A stretch of 64,000 nucleotides of DNA from Flexivirga alba (GTDB lineage: Bacteria; Actinomycetota; Actinomycetes; Actinomycetales; Dermatophilaceae), in assembly GCF_042661025.1 (NCBI RefSeq), contig NZ_JBHSWH010000001.1:744001-808000 (forward strand). Direction: 5' to 3'. Within the stretch, counting starts at the first letter, position 1. The number at the start of each line of letters is the position of its first letter. A program made the position numbers and the translations under genes. The notes below the pieces were generated by a model. That model was not told where the DNA came from. It searched no databases and saw only the letters and a list, made by a program, of their open reading frames with translations. Below are positions 32,024 to 40,846 of this stretch, in pieces.

Positions 32024-33229
32024 TCAAGACGCCAGCTCCTGCACGACCTTCGTCAGGGCGTCGACACCATGCAGGCAGTCGTCGCGCTCGGCGAACTCTT
32101 CGGGCGAATGCGAGACACCGGTGGGGTTGCGGACGAAGAGCATCGACGTCGAGATGCCCGCTGTCGCCAGCACACCCGCGTCGTGACCAGCACCCGTCCC
32201 GAGCATCGGGGTGTGTTCACCGAGGATCTGTCGCAGCCGACCGGACAGATCGTCGTCGAAGCGGGTGGTGTCGGTCCAGGACTCCTCGGTCAGGGTGCCG
32301 CCACAGCCGGTCGCGGCCTTCTCAACCGCGGAAACCGTTGCGCGCACTGCGTTCTGGTCCGCCCCACGAGCATCCAGCCAGAGCCGCACGTGGGACGGTA
32401 TGGCGTTCACCCCGCCCGGCTCGACCGCGATCTTGCCGGTGGTGGCAACGCACCCGTTCGTCGTTGCCGCTTCGCGAGCGGCGAGCACGACCTGCGCTGC
32501 CGACAGCATCGCGTCGCGGCGGTCCGACAGTGCTGTCGTTCCAGCGTGATTGGCGGTACCCGGCAGGTCGATCCGCCAGCGGCCGTGCGGCCAGATGTCC
32601 GTGCCGATGGCAACGGCCGACGTGGCCGGGTCCAGATCCGCGAGGGCGCGGCCCTGCTCCACGTGCAACTCGACGAACTGCCCGATCCGGCGCAGGGTTT
32701 CGTCGTCGCGCCGGATCGCGCCTGGGTCACGACCGGCCTGCCGTAGTGCCTCTGCCATGGTGACGCCATCGGCGTCCGTGAGGCCGAGCGCACGCTCGGC
32801 GGTCATCGCTCCGGTGATCACCCTGGATCCGGCGCACGCGACGCCGAATCGGGCGCCTTCCTCGTCGCCGAAATTCACGACCGCGATCGGGCGCTTGGGT
32901 GTAAAACCCTTGTCCCGTAAGGCATCCAGGGCCGCCAGACCTGACACGACGCCGAGCGGCCCGTCATACGCGCCGCCATCGGGCACCGAATCCAGGTGTG
33001 AACCGACGACGACACCGGGGCCGTCGGTGTCCGGGTCGCCCCACCACGCCCACTGGTTGCCCATGCGGTCCTGGACGAGGTCGAGGCCACGCGCCTCGCA
33101 CTCGCCGGCGAACCACTCGCGCAACGCGTGGTCCTCCGCCGTCCAGGCGAAACGTCGGTAGCCGCCGGACGACACACGGCCCACCGACTCGAGGTCGGCC
33201 CACATCCGGTCGAAGCCACCGTCACTCAT
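32024..33229 (-). CDS. M20 amidohydrolase (allantoate/N-carbamoyl amino acid type), candidate formylglutamate hydrolase
   Basis: A 401-residue M20/M28-type metalloenzyme of the allantoate amidohydrolase and N-carbamoyl-L-amino-acid hydrolase group. GSHLDSVPDGGAYDG, NFGDEEGARFG and ELHVEQG hold metal ligands. It lies within the hut operon between the permease and hutF, overlapping the permease stop by 4 nt. No HutG is present although HutF makes N-formylglutamate, and enzymes of this group can act on N-formyl amino acids. I infer it replaces HutG. Allantoate use is less likely, since no other purine genes are here. Confidence 0.85.
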   Translation of the reverse strand: MSDGGFDRMWADLESVGRVSSGGYRRFAWTAEDHALREWFAGECEARGLDLVQDRMGNQWAWWGDPDTDGPGVVVGSHLDSVPDGGAYDGPLGVVSGLAALDALRDKGFTPKRPIAVVNFGDEEGARFGVACAGSRVITGAMTAERALGLTDADGVTMAEALRQAGRDPGAIRRDDETLRRIGQFVELHVEQGRALADLDPATSAVAIGTDIWPHGRWRIDLPGTANHAGTTALSDRRDAMLSAAQVVLAAREAATTNGCVATTGKIAVEPGGVNAIPSHVRLWLDARGADQNAVRATVSAVEKAATGCGGTLTEESWTDTTRFDDDLSGRLRQILGEHTPMLGTGAGHDAGVLATAGISTSMLFVRNPTGVSHSPEEFAERDDCLHGVDALTKVVQELAS

Positions 33230-34692
33230 GAGTTTGCCTCGAGATGGTCGTCATACCAACGCTTCTCACTCGCGACGATCCGACTGCCGAATCCGGCATA
33301 AACGGCGGCGGAGACGATGAGCCCGAGGATCCAGGAGATGTCTGCACCACCGAGATGGTCGACCATCGGACCGGTGTAGAAGGTCGTGCTCATGAAGGGC
33401 ACCTCGACGATCACACCCACTGCGTAGGCGAACAGCGCCGGCCAGGCCCAGTCAGGGTAGAGGCCACCACGGTCCAGGATCGACGCGATGTGATAGCGCT
33501 CGCGCCGCACGAGATAGAAGTCGACGAGGTTGATCGCCGTCCAGGGGATCAGGAAGTAGGCCAGGAAAAGGATGAAGTTCTCGAAGTTCGGCACGAAATT
33601 GGAGTGCCCGAGCACCGCGATGAGCGCGCCGACGACCGCCGTGATGAGGACGAAGATCGTGCGAACACCGGTGCCCATCTTCATTTTCACGACCGCCGAC
33701 GTCGTCGTGGTCGTCGACATGAACGCGCCGTAGAGGTTCAGAGTGTTGATCGCGAGCACGCCGAGCAGCAGGACGACATAGAACACCCACTGCGCACCGC
33801 TCGGGGCGAGGTCGACGACGAACGCGACCGGGTTGTCTCCGAACGACTTGGACGCCAACGCGGCAGCGATCGAGCCGAACGCCATCATCCAGACCGTGCC
33901 GATGAACGACCCGGCATACGTCCAGCCGAAGGCCGCACGCGCACTCGTCGACTCCGGCAGGTAGCGCGAGTAGTCCGCGACGTATGGCGCATAAGTGATC
34001 TGCCAGGTTGCCGCGATCGCGACAGCGAGCAGGAACGTGCCGAAGGAGAACGATCCGGCATGCCAGGCGTTGCCGATGTCGTGCTGCTGCAACAACCGGA
34101 AGGACAGGTAGAGGAAGGCGAGCACCGCAAGGACGCTGATCACCCGTTCCATCGCGTGAATCCAGCGATAGCCGAGCACCGCGGCGACTGTGCACACCGC
34201 ACTGACGATCAGGATCGACGGCACCAGACCGAGCCCGGTCCACGCGGACAGGGCCTGGCCACCGAGCACCCCGCTGCTGGCGAAGAAGCCGAGATACATC
34301 AGCAACACGAGCAGCAACGGGATGATCGCGCCGAAGAAGCCGAATTGCGCTCTGCTCTGGATCATCTGGGGGATGCCGAGCTTCGGCCCCTGCGCCGAGT
34401 GCAACGCCATGAAGACGGCGCCGAAGACGTTGCCGACCACAATCGCAAGCAGCGCCCATGGCAACGACAGCCCGACGATCACGGCGAGCGCGCCGGTCAC
34501 GACGGTGGTGATCTGCATGTTCGCCGCGAACCACACGGAGAAGAGGTTGCGAACCGACCCATGCCGGTCCTGTTCCGGAATCCAGTCGATCGAATGCTTC
34601 TCGACCGCCCCACCTGTTGAGGCAGGTGGCTCGGGGGCCAGATCTCGATACGCTCCCCCGCTTCGCTCCTCCGCTACTCGATCAGCATCCAT
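33226..34692 (-). CDS. NCS1-family permease in the hut operon
   Basis: A 488-residue membrane protein with about 12 helices and the cytosine/purine/hydantoin (NCS1) pattern; WQITYAPYVADYSRYLP is a strong family segment. By position it should import histidine, urocanate or a related imidazole, which is inference. Residues 3-16 (ADRVAEERSGGAYRD) are translated from a dispersed DNA repeat at 34642-34687, so the N-terminal tail is not ancestral. The stop overlaps the next gene's ATG. Confidence 0.85.
   Translation of the reverse strand: MDADRVAEERSGGAYRDLAPEPPASTGGAVEKHSIDWIPEQDRHGSVRNLFSVWFAANMQITTVVTGALAVIVGLSLPWALLAIVVGNVFGAVFMALHSAQGPKLGIPQMIQSRAQFGFFGAIIPLLLVLLMYLGFFASSGVLGGQALSAWTGLGLVPSILIVSAVCTVAAVLGYRWIHAMERVISVLAVLAFLYLSFRLLQQHDIGNAWHAGSFSFGTFLLAVAIAATWQITYAPYVADYSRYLPESTSARAAFGWTYAGSFIGTVWMMAFGSIAAALASKSFGDNPVAFVVDLAPSGAQWVFYVVLLLGVLAINTLNLYGAFMSTTTTTSAVVKMKMGTGVRTIFVLITAVVGALIAVLGHSNFVPNFENFILFLAYFLIPWTAINLVDFYLVRRERYHIASILDRGGLYPDWAWPALFAYAVGVIVEVPFMSTTFYTGPMVDHLGGADISWILGLIVSAAVYAGFGSRIVASEKRWYDDHLEANS
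34642..34687 (-). repeat. GGAGGAGCG-core repeat in the permease N-terminus
   Basis: One full unit running from CTGATCGAGTAG through the GGAGGAGCGAAGCGGGGGA core to GCGTATCGAGAT on the minus strand. It starts directly after the permease ATG and stays in frame. Confidence 0.88.
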
Positions 34693-34702
34693 TTGGATCG
34701 CC

Positions 34703-36358
34703 TCAGCCTTCCTGCATCGGAACACGCACACCAAGGTCGGCTGCGACGTTTTCGGCGCGTTCGTAGCCCGCGTCGACGTGCCGGATGACGCCCATGCCAG
34801 GGTCGTTGCTCAGCACTCGCGCCAGCTTCTGCGCGGCCAGCGGCGTGCCGTCGGCCAGCGAGACCTGACCGGCGTGGATCGACCGGCCGATGCCGACGCC
34901 GCCACCGTGGTGGATCGACACCCAGCTCGCACCGGAGCTGGTGTTGACCAGCGCGTTGAGCAGCGGCCAGTCGGCGATCGCATCGGATCCGTCTGCCATC
35001 GCTTCGGTTTCGCGGTATGGCGAGGCGACCGAACCGCAGTCGAGGTGGTCACGACCGATGACGATCGGCGCGCTGACCTCTCCGCTCGCGACGAGGTCGT
35101 TGATCGCCAGGCCGGCCTTGTCACGCTCGCCATAGCCGAGCCAGCAGATGCGGGCCGGCAAGCCCTGGAAGGCGATCTTCTCGCGGGCGCCGCGCATCCA
35201 CTTCTGCAACCGGTCGTTGTCCGGGAAGAGGTCCATCACGGCCTTGTCGGTCGCATAGATGTCCTTCGGGTCACCCGAGAGCGCCGCCCAACGGAACGGG
35301 CCCTTGCCCTCGCAGAACAGCGGACGGATGTATGCCGGGACGAAGCCGGGGAACTCGAAGGCGCGGTCGTAACCGCCCTTTCGTGCCTCGTCACGGATCG
35401 AGTTGCCGTAGTCGAAGACCTCGGCGCCGCCGTCCTGGAACTCGACCATCGCCTGGACGTGCTTGGCCATGGACTCGCGTGCGCGGTCGGTGAACTCCTC
35501 CGGCTTCTTGTCGGCGTAGTCGTGCCAGTCCTCCGGCGAAATACCCTCCGGCAGATAGGAAAGCGGGTCATGCGCACTGGTCTGGTCGGTGACGATGTCG
35601 ATCGGAACACCGCGGCGCAACAGCTCCGGGTAGATCTCTGCCGCATTGCCGACGACCCCGATCGACCAGGCGCGACGGTCGTTCTTGGCCGCGACGGCCT
35701 TCTCGATCGCGTCGTCCAGGTTGTCCGCAACCTCGTCGAGGTAGCGGTGGTCGACGCGGCGACGCAGCCGAGTCTCATCGACATCGACGATCAGGCAGGC
35801 GCCGTCGTTCATGGTGACCGCGAGTGGCTGCGCGCCGCCCATGCCACCGCAACCGCCGGTGAGGGTCAGTGTGCCGGCAAGTGTGCCGCCGAAGCGCTTC
35901 TCGGCGACCGCCGCGAAGGTCTCGTAGGTGCCCTGCACGATGCCCTGGGTGCCGATGTAGATCCAGGAACCCGCGGTCATCTGGCCGTACATCGTCAGGC
36001 CGAGCTGCTCCAGGCGACGAAACTCCGGCCAATTCGCCCAGTCGGGAACGAGATTGGAGTTCGCGATCAGCACACGCGGCGCCCACTCATGGGTCTGCAT
36101 GACGCCCACGGGACGGCCGGACTGCACCAGCATGGTCTCGTCGGCCTTCAGGTTCTCCAGCGTGCGGACCATTGCGTCGAAGGATCGCCAGTCGCGGGCG
36201 GCACGACCGGTGCCGCCATACACAACGAGCTCGTCGGGGTGCTCGGCAACCTCGGGGTCGAGGTTGTTCATCAGCATCCGCATCGGGGCCTCGGCCGCCC
36301 AGGACTGGGCGGTGAGCTTGGTGCCGCGCGGGGCGCGTACGGGACGTGCACCTTCCAT
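34703..36358 (-). CDS. hutU: Urocanate hydratase
   Basis: A 551-residue enzyme of full family length. The start region (RGTKLTAQSWAAEAPMRMLMNNLDPEVAE), YGGTGRAARDW and the NAD-binding GGCGGMGGAQPLAV are diagnostic. It hydrates urocanate to 4-imidazolone-5-propanoate with tightly bound NAD+. It ends 10 nt before the permease start. A repeat-filled gap separates it from hutH. Confidence 0.96.
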   Translation of the reverse strand: MEGARPVRAPRGTKLTAQSWAAEAPMRMLMNNLDPEVAEHPDELVVYGGTGRAARDWRSFDAMVRTLENLKADETMLVQSGRPVGVMQTHEWAPRVLIANSNLVPDWANWPEFRRLEQLGLTMYGQMTAGSWIYIGTQGIVQGTYETFAAVAEKRFGGTLAGTLTLTGGCGGMGGAQPLAVTMNDGACLIVDVDETRLRRRVDHRYLDEVADNLDDAIEKAVAAKNDRRAWSIGVVGNAAEIYPELLRRGVPIDIVTDQTSAHDPLSYLPEGISPEDWHDYADKKPEEFTDRARESMAKHVQAMVEFQDGGAEVFDYGNSIRDEARKGGYDRAFEFPGFVPAYIRPLFCEGKGPFRWAALSGDPKDIYATDKAVMDLFPDNDRLQKWMRGAREKIAFQGLPARICWLGYGERDKAGLAINDLVASGEVSAPIVIGRDHLDCGSVASPYRETEAMADGSDAIADWPLLNALVNTSSGASWVSIHHGGGVGIGRSIHAGQVSLADGTPLAAQKLARVLSNDPGMGVIRHVDAGYERAENVAADLGVRVPMQEG

Positions 36359-36389
36359 GATCGTCAGATCCTTTCGTTTTCAGTCGGTT

Positions 36390-36480
36390 CAAGCTGGTCG
36401 AGTAGCGGAGGAGCGAAGCGGGGGAGCGTATCGAGCGGCGTCCTGAGTAGGCCGGAGCTTGCGGAGGCCGTGTCGAAGGG
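36390..36480 (-). repeat. Two adjoining dispersed repeats between hutH and hutU
   Basis: 36390-36435 is a unit of the AAGCTGGTCGAGTAG...GCGTATCGAG family with the GGAGGAGCGAAGCGGGGGA core. 36437-36480 is a different unit (CGTCCTGAGTAGGCCGGAG to GTGTCGAAGGG) whose ends resemble part of the 4218 repeat. Together they fill most of the 128-nt gap. Confidence 0.8.
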
Positions 36481-36486
36481 ACCAGC

Positions 36487-38028
36487 TCAGCGCAGTGCGC
36501 CGGTGACCTTCTCTGCGGCGGCAATGGCGCTGCCGTTGGTGACGAATTCGACTGCCTGCTCGATCTCCGGGGCCAGGTAGCGGTCCGGACCGGGGACACC
36601 GATGTTCGGCAGCGCGTCGATCACGGCACCGGTGGCCGCCGACGGTCGCAACGGCGCACGCAGGCGTATGCCGCGAGCAGCGGTGAGCAACTCGATCGAG
36701 AGCACGCGGCGCAGGCCGTCCACCGAGCGGCGCAGCTTGCGTGCCGCGGACCAGCCCATGGAGACGTGGTCCTCCTGCATCGCGCTCGACGGGATCGAGT
36801 CGACCGAGGCCGGGTTGGCAAGCCGCTTCAGCTCGGAAACGATTGCGGCCTGGGTGTATTGGGCAATCATGTGACCGGAGTCGACGCCCGGGTCGTCGGC
36901 CAGGAACGGCGGCAGGCCGTTGTTGCGGGAGACGTCGAGGAAGCGGTCGGTGCGACGCTCGCTGATGCTGGCCAGGTCGGCGGTGACGATCGCGAGGAAG
37001 TCGAGCACGTAAGCGACGGGTGCACCGTGGAAGTTGCCGTTGGACTCGACACGGCCGTCCTTGGTGACGACCGGGTTGTCGACCGCCGACGCGAGCTCGG
37101 CATTCGCCACGTTCGTGGCGTGCGCGATGGTGTCCCGCGCTCCCCCTGCGACCTGCGGGGAGCAGCGCAGCGAGTAGGCGTCCTGCACGCGGGTGCAGGC
37201 TGCGGGGTCGCGGTGACTTTCGCGGATCTCGCTGTCCTTCAACAGGATCCGCAGGTTGGCGGCGCTGTCACCCTGGCCCCGCTGCGGGCGCAACTCGTGC
37301 AGGTCGGCCGCGAAGACGTCGTCGGTGCCGAGCAGGCCCTCGACCGACATCGCGGCGGTGATGTCGGCGACCTTGGTCAGCTCGGTGAGATCGGTGATGG
37401 CCAGGCAGAGCATCCCGAGCATGCCGTCGGTGCCGTTGATGAGGGCCAAGCCCTCCTTCTCACGCAACTCGACCGGCGTGAGGCCGGCGGCGGAAAGGGC
37501 GTCGCCGGCGGCGATTTGGACACCGTCGGCGTTGCGAACCTCGCCCTCACCCATGAGCGCAAGCGCGCAGTGGGCGAGCGGGGCCAGGTCACCGGAGCAG
37601 CCCAGCGAGCCGTACTCCCGGACACACGGGGTGATGCCGGCGTTGAGCATGCCGACATACGTCGTCAGCACCTCGGGGCGGACACCGGTGCGCCCGGTGG
37701 CGAGAGTGCTGATCCGCAGCAGCATCAGCGCCCGGACGACCTCGCGCTCGACCTCCGGACCGGAGCCGGCGGCGTGCGAACGCACCAGCGAGCGCTGCAA
37801 CTGGGCGCGCGACTCGACCGGGATGTGCTTGGTCGCAAGCGCTCCGAAACCGGTGGAGACGCCGTAGTGCGGGATGGGGTCGTTGGCCAGCTGCTCGATG
37901 ATGGCGCGGCTGCGCTCGACCTCGGCCAGCGACTCGTCGGAGATCTCGACACGGGCTCCGTGACGGGCGACGGCCACGACATCCGCGATGGACAGTGGCC
38001 CGACACCCACAACAATGGATTGGCTCAT
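36487..38028 (-). CDS. hutH: Histidine ammonia-lyase
   Basis: A 513-residue enzyme that deaminates histidine to urocanate, the first step of the pathway. The MIO cofactor tripeptide is CSG at 144-146 (GSLGCSGDLAPLAH) where most lyases have ASG; I recall Cys here in actinobacterial HutH proteins as well. VSTGFGALA and QEDHVSMGWSAARKL are further family motifs. ATG 38028 is chosen; ATG 38037 is possible. Divergent from the IclR gene. Confidence 0.94.
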   Translation of the reverse strand: MSQSIVVGVGPLSIADVVAVARHGARVEISDESLAEVERSRAIIEQLANDPIPHYGVSTGFGALATKHIPVESRAQLQRSLVRSHAAGSGPEVEREVVRALMLLRISTLATGRTGVRPEVLTTYVGMLNAGITPCVREYGSLGCSGDLAPLAHCALALMGEGEVRNADGVQIAAGDALSAAGLTPVELREKEGLALINGTDGMLGMLCLAITDLTELTKVADITAAMSVEGLLGTDDVFAADLHELRPQRGQGDSAANLRILLKDSEIRESHRDPAACTRVQDAYSLRCSPQVAGGARDTIAHATNVANAELASAVDNPVVTKDGRVESNGNFHGAPVAYVLDFLAIVTADLASISERRTDRFLDVSRNNGLPPFLADDPGVDSGHMIAQYTQAAIVSELKRLANPASVDSIPSSAMQEDHVSMGWSAARKLRRSVDGLRRVLSIELLTAARGIRLRAPLRPSAATGAVIDALPNIGVPGPDRYLAPEIEQAVEFVTNGSAIAAAEKVTGALR

Positions 38029-38083
38029 GTGACCCATTGCATACCCGGTCGCCTGGTGATGGATACCGCCGCCAGCACCTTAC

Positions 38084-38101
38084 TGTCTCGGATCTGAGAC
38101 A
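38084..38101. promoter_or_regulatory. Putative IclR operator for hutH and iclR
   Basis: TGTCTC (38084-38089) and GAGACA (38096-38101) flank a near-symmetric GGATCT in the 80-nt gap between the divergent genes, 7 nt before the regulator's ATG. The 18-bp dyad size suits an IclR-type dimer. Confidence 0.5.
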
Positions 38102-38108
38102 ATGCCGT

Positions 38109-38885
38109 ATGGCGAACGCCCCCGCAGCGGCGTCAGGCGTCGCCCTGCTGCAGTTACTGGCCCGGCATGCCGAGCCGATGCCGGCAGCCGCGATCGCCCG
38201 CGAGCTGCACCTCCCCCGATCCTCGACCTACCACCTGCTCGCCGTTCTGTCCGACTCCGGCTTCGTGACCCACCTGGCGGATGACCGGCGGTGGGGCCTG
38301 GGCGTCGCGGCTTTCGAGCTGGGCACGGCATACGTCCGACAAGCGCCGTTGCAGCGGATCGCACGGCCGGTGCTGAGTCGCCTGGTGGACGCGACGACGC
38401 ACAACGCGCACTTGGCGGTGCTGCACGGACGGGACGTGTTCTACGTGATCGAGGAACGCGCCCCGCGTCGACCGTCGCTGGTCACCGATGTGGGGGTGCG
38501 GCTGCCCGCCTCGGTCACCGCATCGGGTCTCGCCATGCTGGCGGCGTTGCCTGCGTCGCAGGTGCGGGCGCTCTATCCGGATCGTGAGTCGTTCGTGCAA
38601 CGCAACGAGCTCGGGCCGACGTCGCTGACCGTCCTGAACTCGGAGCTGGCGCAGGTGCGGCGCCGTGGGTATGCCGTCGAATCCGGCTCCGTGTCAGAGG
38701 GTTTCGCGTCCGTCGCGGTCGCAGCTTTGGACCACAACGGCGGCCCGGCGGCCGGCATCGCGGTGACCTACCCGGCGGACGACCCGCCACCGGACGGTCC
38801 GCTCGTCGCCTCCGTGCGTTCGGCCGCCGCCGAACTCAGCCGTCGCCTCGGCCACCGCCCGACCTCCGCCCCCGCCGCCCGCTGA
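38109..38885 (+). CDS. IclR-family regulator of the hut genes
   Basis: A 258-residue protein. A winged helix-turn-helix at about residues 8-60 (AAAIARELHLPRSSTYHLLAVL) is followed by an IclR ligand domain (about 80-245). Divergence from hutH implies control of histidine use, with urocanate or another pathway intermediate as the likely effector. ATG 38109 is chosen because upstream codons run through the operator. Its stop codon overlaps a GAGAGG-type element. Confidence 0.85.
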   Translation: MANAPAAASGVALLQLLARHAEPMPAAAIARELHLPRSSTYHLLAVLSDSGFVTHLADDRRWGLGVAAFELGTAYVRQAPLQRIARPVLSRLVDATTHNAHLAVLHGRDVFYVIEERAPRRPSLVTDVGVRLPASVTASGLAMLAALPASQVRALYPDRESFVQRNELGPTSLTVLNSELAQVRRRGYAVESGSVSEGFASVAVAALDHNGGPAAGIAVTYPADDPPPDGPLVASVRSAAAELSRRLGHRPTSAPAAR

Positions 38886-38970
38886 TCGAGAGGACCCACA
38901 ACGCTTCGAGCGGACCCATTGTTGGGGTGCGATATCAGGTCCGCTCAACACTTATCGGGTCCTCTCGATC
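38884..38970. repeat. GAGAGG-type hairpin element, best copy
   Basis: GATCGAGAGGACCC (38884-38897) and GGGTCCTCTCGATC (38957-38970) form a perfect 14-bp outer stem. Inside, GAGCGGACC (38908-38916) pairs with GGTCCGCTC (38938-38946). It fills the gap between two convergent genes and starts within the iclR stop codon, as a bidirectional terminator would. Confidence 0.85.
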
Positions 38971-38978
38971 GGGAGAAC

Positions 38979-40073
38979 TCAGGCCGCGGCGCGCCGGTCG
39001 AGCAGTCGAAGTGCCCCACGGGCCGCGCGGCGACCGGCGCGGGTCGCGCCGAGAGTGGAGGCGCTCGGGCCGTAACCGACGGCAAAGAGACGCGGCTCCT
39101 TGATCACTGACACGTCGTCGGCCGCCATACGCAATCCGCCGCCCGGCTCGCGCAGCCTCAGCGGGGTGAGATGGCCCAGCGATGCACGGAATCCAGTCGC
39201 CCACAGGATGACGTCGACGTCTTCGTGGCTGCCGTCGGCGAGGTCGACGCCGTGCTCGGTGAGCCGGGCGATGCCGCCACGGCTGACCAGCGTGCCGCGC
39301 TCGATCCCTGCCGCGTATTCCGGTCCGAGCAGCAACCCGGTGTTGGATGCGACGGATCCGGGTGGCAGTCCGGCTCGCGTCTTGGCAGCGACCCGTTGCT
39401 CCACCTCCGCGCCCCAGCGGGGACCAACCGTGCGGTCGATCCATTGCGGGGGACGCCGGGTGGACCAGAGGGTCTGCACGCCATACCGCTCGAGCAGCAG
39501 GAGGAACTGCACCGCCGACGCTCCGCCGCCCACGACCAGGACTCGTTTGCCCTGGAAGTCCTCCGGCGCACCGAAGTCGCGAGTGGTGAGTTGTATGCCG
39601 GTGAAATGGCCTGGATAGCGGGGCACGTACGGACGGTCCCAGGTGCCCGTCGCACTGATGACTGCGTCCGCCAAGTAGTCGCGGCGCGCGCCCGCGTGCT
39701 CCGCGCGGACGAGCAGGGGCTCACCGGCATCCTCGACGGCAGTCACCTTCCACGGACGTTGCACCCGCAGATTTTCGTGACGCTCGTAGGCGTCGTAATA
39801 GCGCTTCACGACCTCACGCGCCGGCTCGGCCGGGTCGGGCGTTCCGAGCGGGAAGTCCGGCAAGTCGTGTATGCCGTGCACGGCGCCCAGCGTCAACGCG
39901 TCCCAGCGATGGCTCCACGCGCCTCCCGGCGTCGGATTGGCGTCCAGCACCTCGAAGTCGACACCGGGCTCCAAGCCCGCCTTGCGCAAGAAGTGACTAG
40001 CCGAGAGTCCGGCCTGGCCGGCACCGATGACCACCACGTCCCGGCGCAGCGTCGTCACAGTCGGGACAGTCAT
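38979..40073 (-). CDS. Flavin-dependent NAD(P)H monooxygenase-like protein
   Basis: A 364-residue two-dinucleotide-binding protein. GAGQAG at about residues 17-22 binds FAD, and VVGGGASA near residue 167 binds NAD(P)H. The overall order fits flavin-containing monooxygenases of the CzcO/FMO type; an ATGF motif (WATGFRAS) is present near the C-terminus. Substrate unknown. ATG 40073 is chosen over the basic upstream extension. Confidence 0.82.
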   Translation of the reverse strand: MTVPTVTTLRRDVVVIGAGQAGLSASHFLRKAGLEPGVDFEVLDANPTPGGAWSHRWDALTLGAVHGIHDLPDFPLGTPDPAEPAREVVKRYYDAYERHENLRVQRPWKVTAVEDAGEPLLVRAEHAGARRDYLADAVISATGTWDRPYVPRYPGHFTGIQLTTRDFGAPEDFQGKRVLVVGGGASAVQFLLLLERYGVQTLWSTRRPPQWIDRTVGPRWGAEVEQRVAAKTRAGLPPGSVASNTGLLLGPEYAAGIERGTLVSRGGIARLTEHGVDLADGSHEDVDVILWATGFRASLGHLTPLRLREPGGGLRMAADDVSVIKEPRLFAVGYGPSASTLGATRAGRRAARGALRLLDRRAAA

Positions 40074-40119
40074 ACAAATTTGAACGGCATCCCGGAAGGC
40101 AGAATTCCCGTCCGGAGGT

Positions 40120-40185
40120 GGCCGAGGAGCGAAGCGGGGGAGCCCCCAAGGCGGCCGAGGAGCGAGGAACGAGCGTCCCGAGGTC
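40120..40185 (+). repeat. GGAGCGAAGCGGGGGAG repeat unit between divergent genes
   Basis: GGCCGAGGAGCGAAGCGGGGGAG (read as two overlapping parts) followed by a second partial GGCCGAGGAGCGAGGAACGAG. It carries the core of the dispersed family but not its usual ends. It lies in the 133-nt gap between divergent genes. Confidence 0.65.
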
Positions 40186-40206
40186 CCGCGCTGGAAGGAT
40201 GGCCGT

Positions 40207-40836
40207 ATGACGAACAGCCGCGCCGAGCGTGAGGCCGACCTGCGCACCTACTACGACAACGAGGCTCGCGACCGCCGCGCCAACCATCTGCCGGCCGACC
40301 GCGTGGAGCACCGCGACGCGTTCATCAGTCTGCTGCAGCAGGAAGGCCGTTCCTCGTTGGTCGAGGTCGGGACCGGTCCGGGTCGGGACTCGACTGCCTT
40401 CAGGGACGCCGGCCTCGGCATACGCGGAATCGATCTGGCACCCGAGAGCGTGGCGCTCTGCGTCGAGGCCGGCCTCGATGTGCAGGTGGGTTCAGCGCTC
40501 GAACTGCCCTTTGACACAAGCGAATTCGACGCGGCATACACGGCCAGCACGCTCCTGCACATCGCCGATGACGACCTGGACACAGCGATCGCCGAACTCG
40601 TCCGCGTTGTCCGTCCCGGCTCGCCCGTGGCGATCGGTGTCTGGGGCGCCGAGACGACCCGTGAGCAGCGCTGGGGCGATCCGGCATACGGGCCGCCACG
40701 GTTCTTCGCCCTGCGTTCCGACGACGATCTGCGCGCCACGCTCGCCCGGCACGGCACCGTGGAAACGTTCGAGACCTGGCAGAGCGAGTACGAGACCGAC
40801 CTGCACTATCAATGGGCTGTGCTGCGCACGGCGTAA
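40207..40836 (+). CDS. Class I SAM-dependent methyltransferase
   Basis: A 209-residue cytosolic protein. Motif I is VEVGTGPGRDS (about residues 49-59), followed by an acidic end of strand 2 (GIDLAPE) and motif IV-like FDAAYTASTLLHI. Acceptor substrate unknown. It is followed 10 nt later by a quinone oxidoreductase gene on the same strand. Confidence 0.82.
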   Translation: MTNSRAEREADLRTYYDNEARDRRANHLPADRVEHRDAFISLLQQEGRSSLVEVGTGPGRDSTAFRDAGLGIRGIDLAPESVALCVEAGLDVQVGSALELPFDTSEFDAAYTASTLLHIADDDLDTAIAELVRVVRPGSPVAIGVWGAETTREQRWGDPAYGPPRFFALRSDDDLRATLARHGTVETFETWQSEYETDLHYQWAVLRTA

Positions 40837-40846
40837 CGTCTGATCC

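Noticed and set aside
33244..34620. Large plus-strand ORF opposite the permease
   Set aside because: Composition (Arg/His/Asp/Glu/Gln) is the usual antisense shadow of a GC-rich membrane protein gene.
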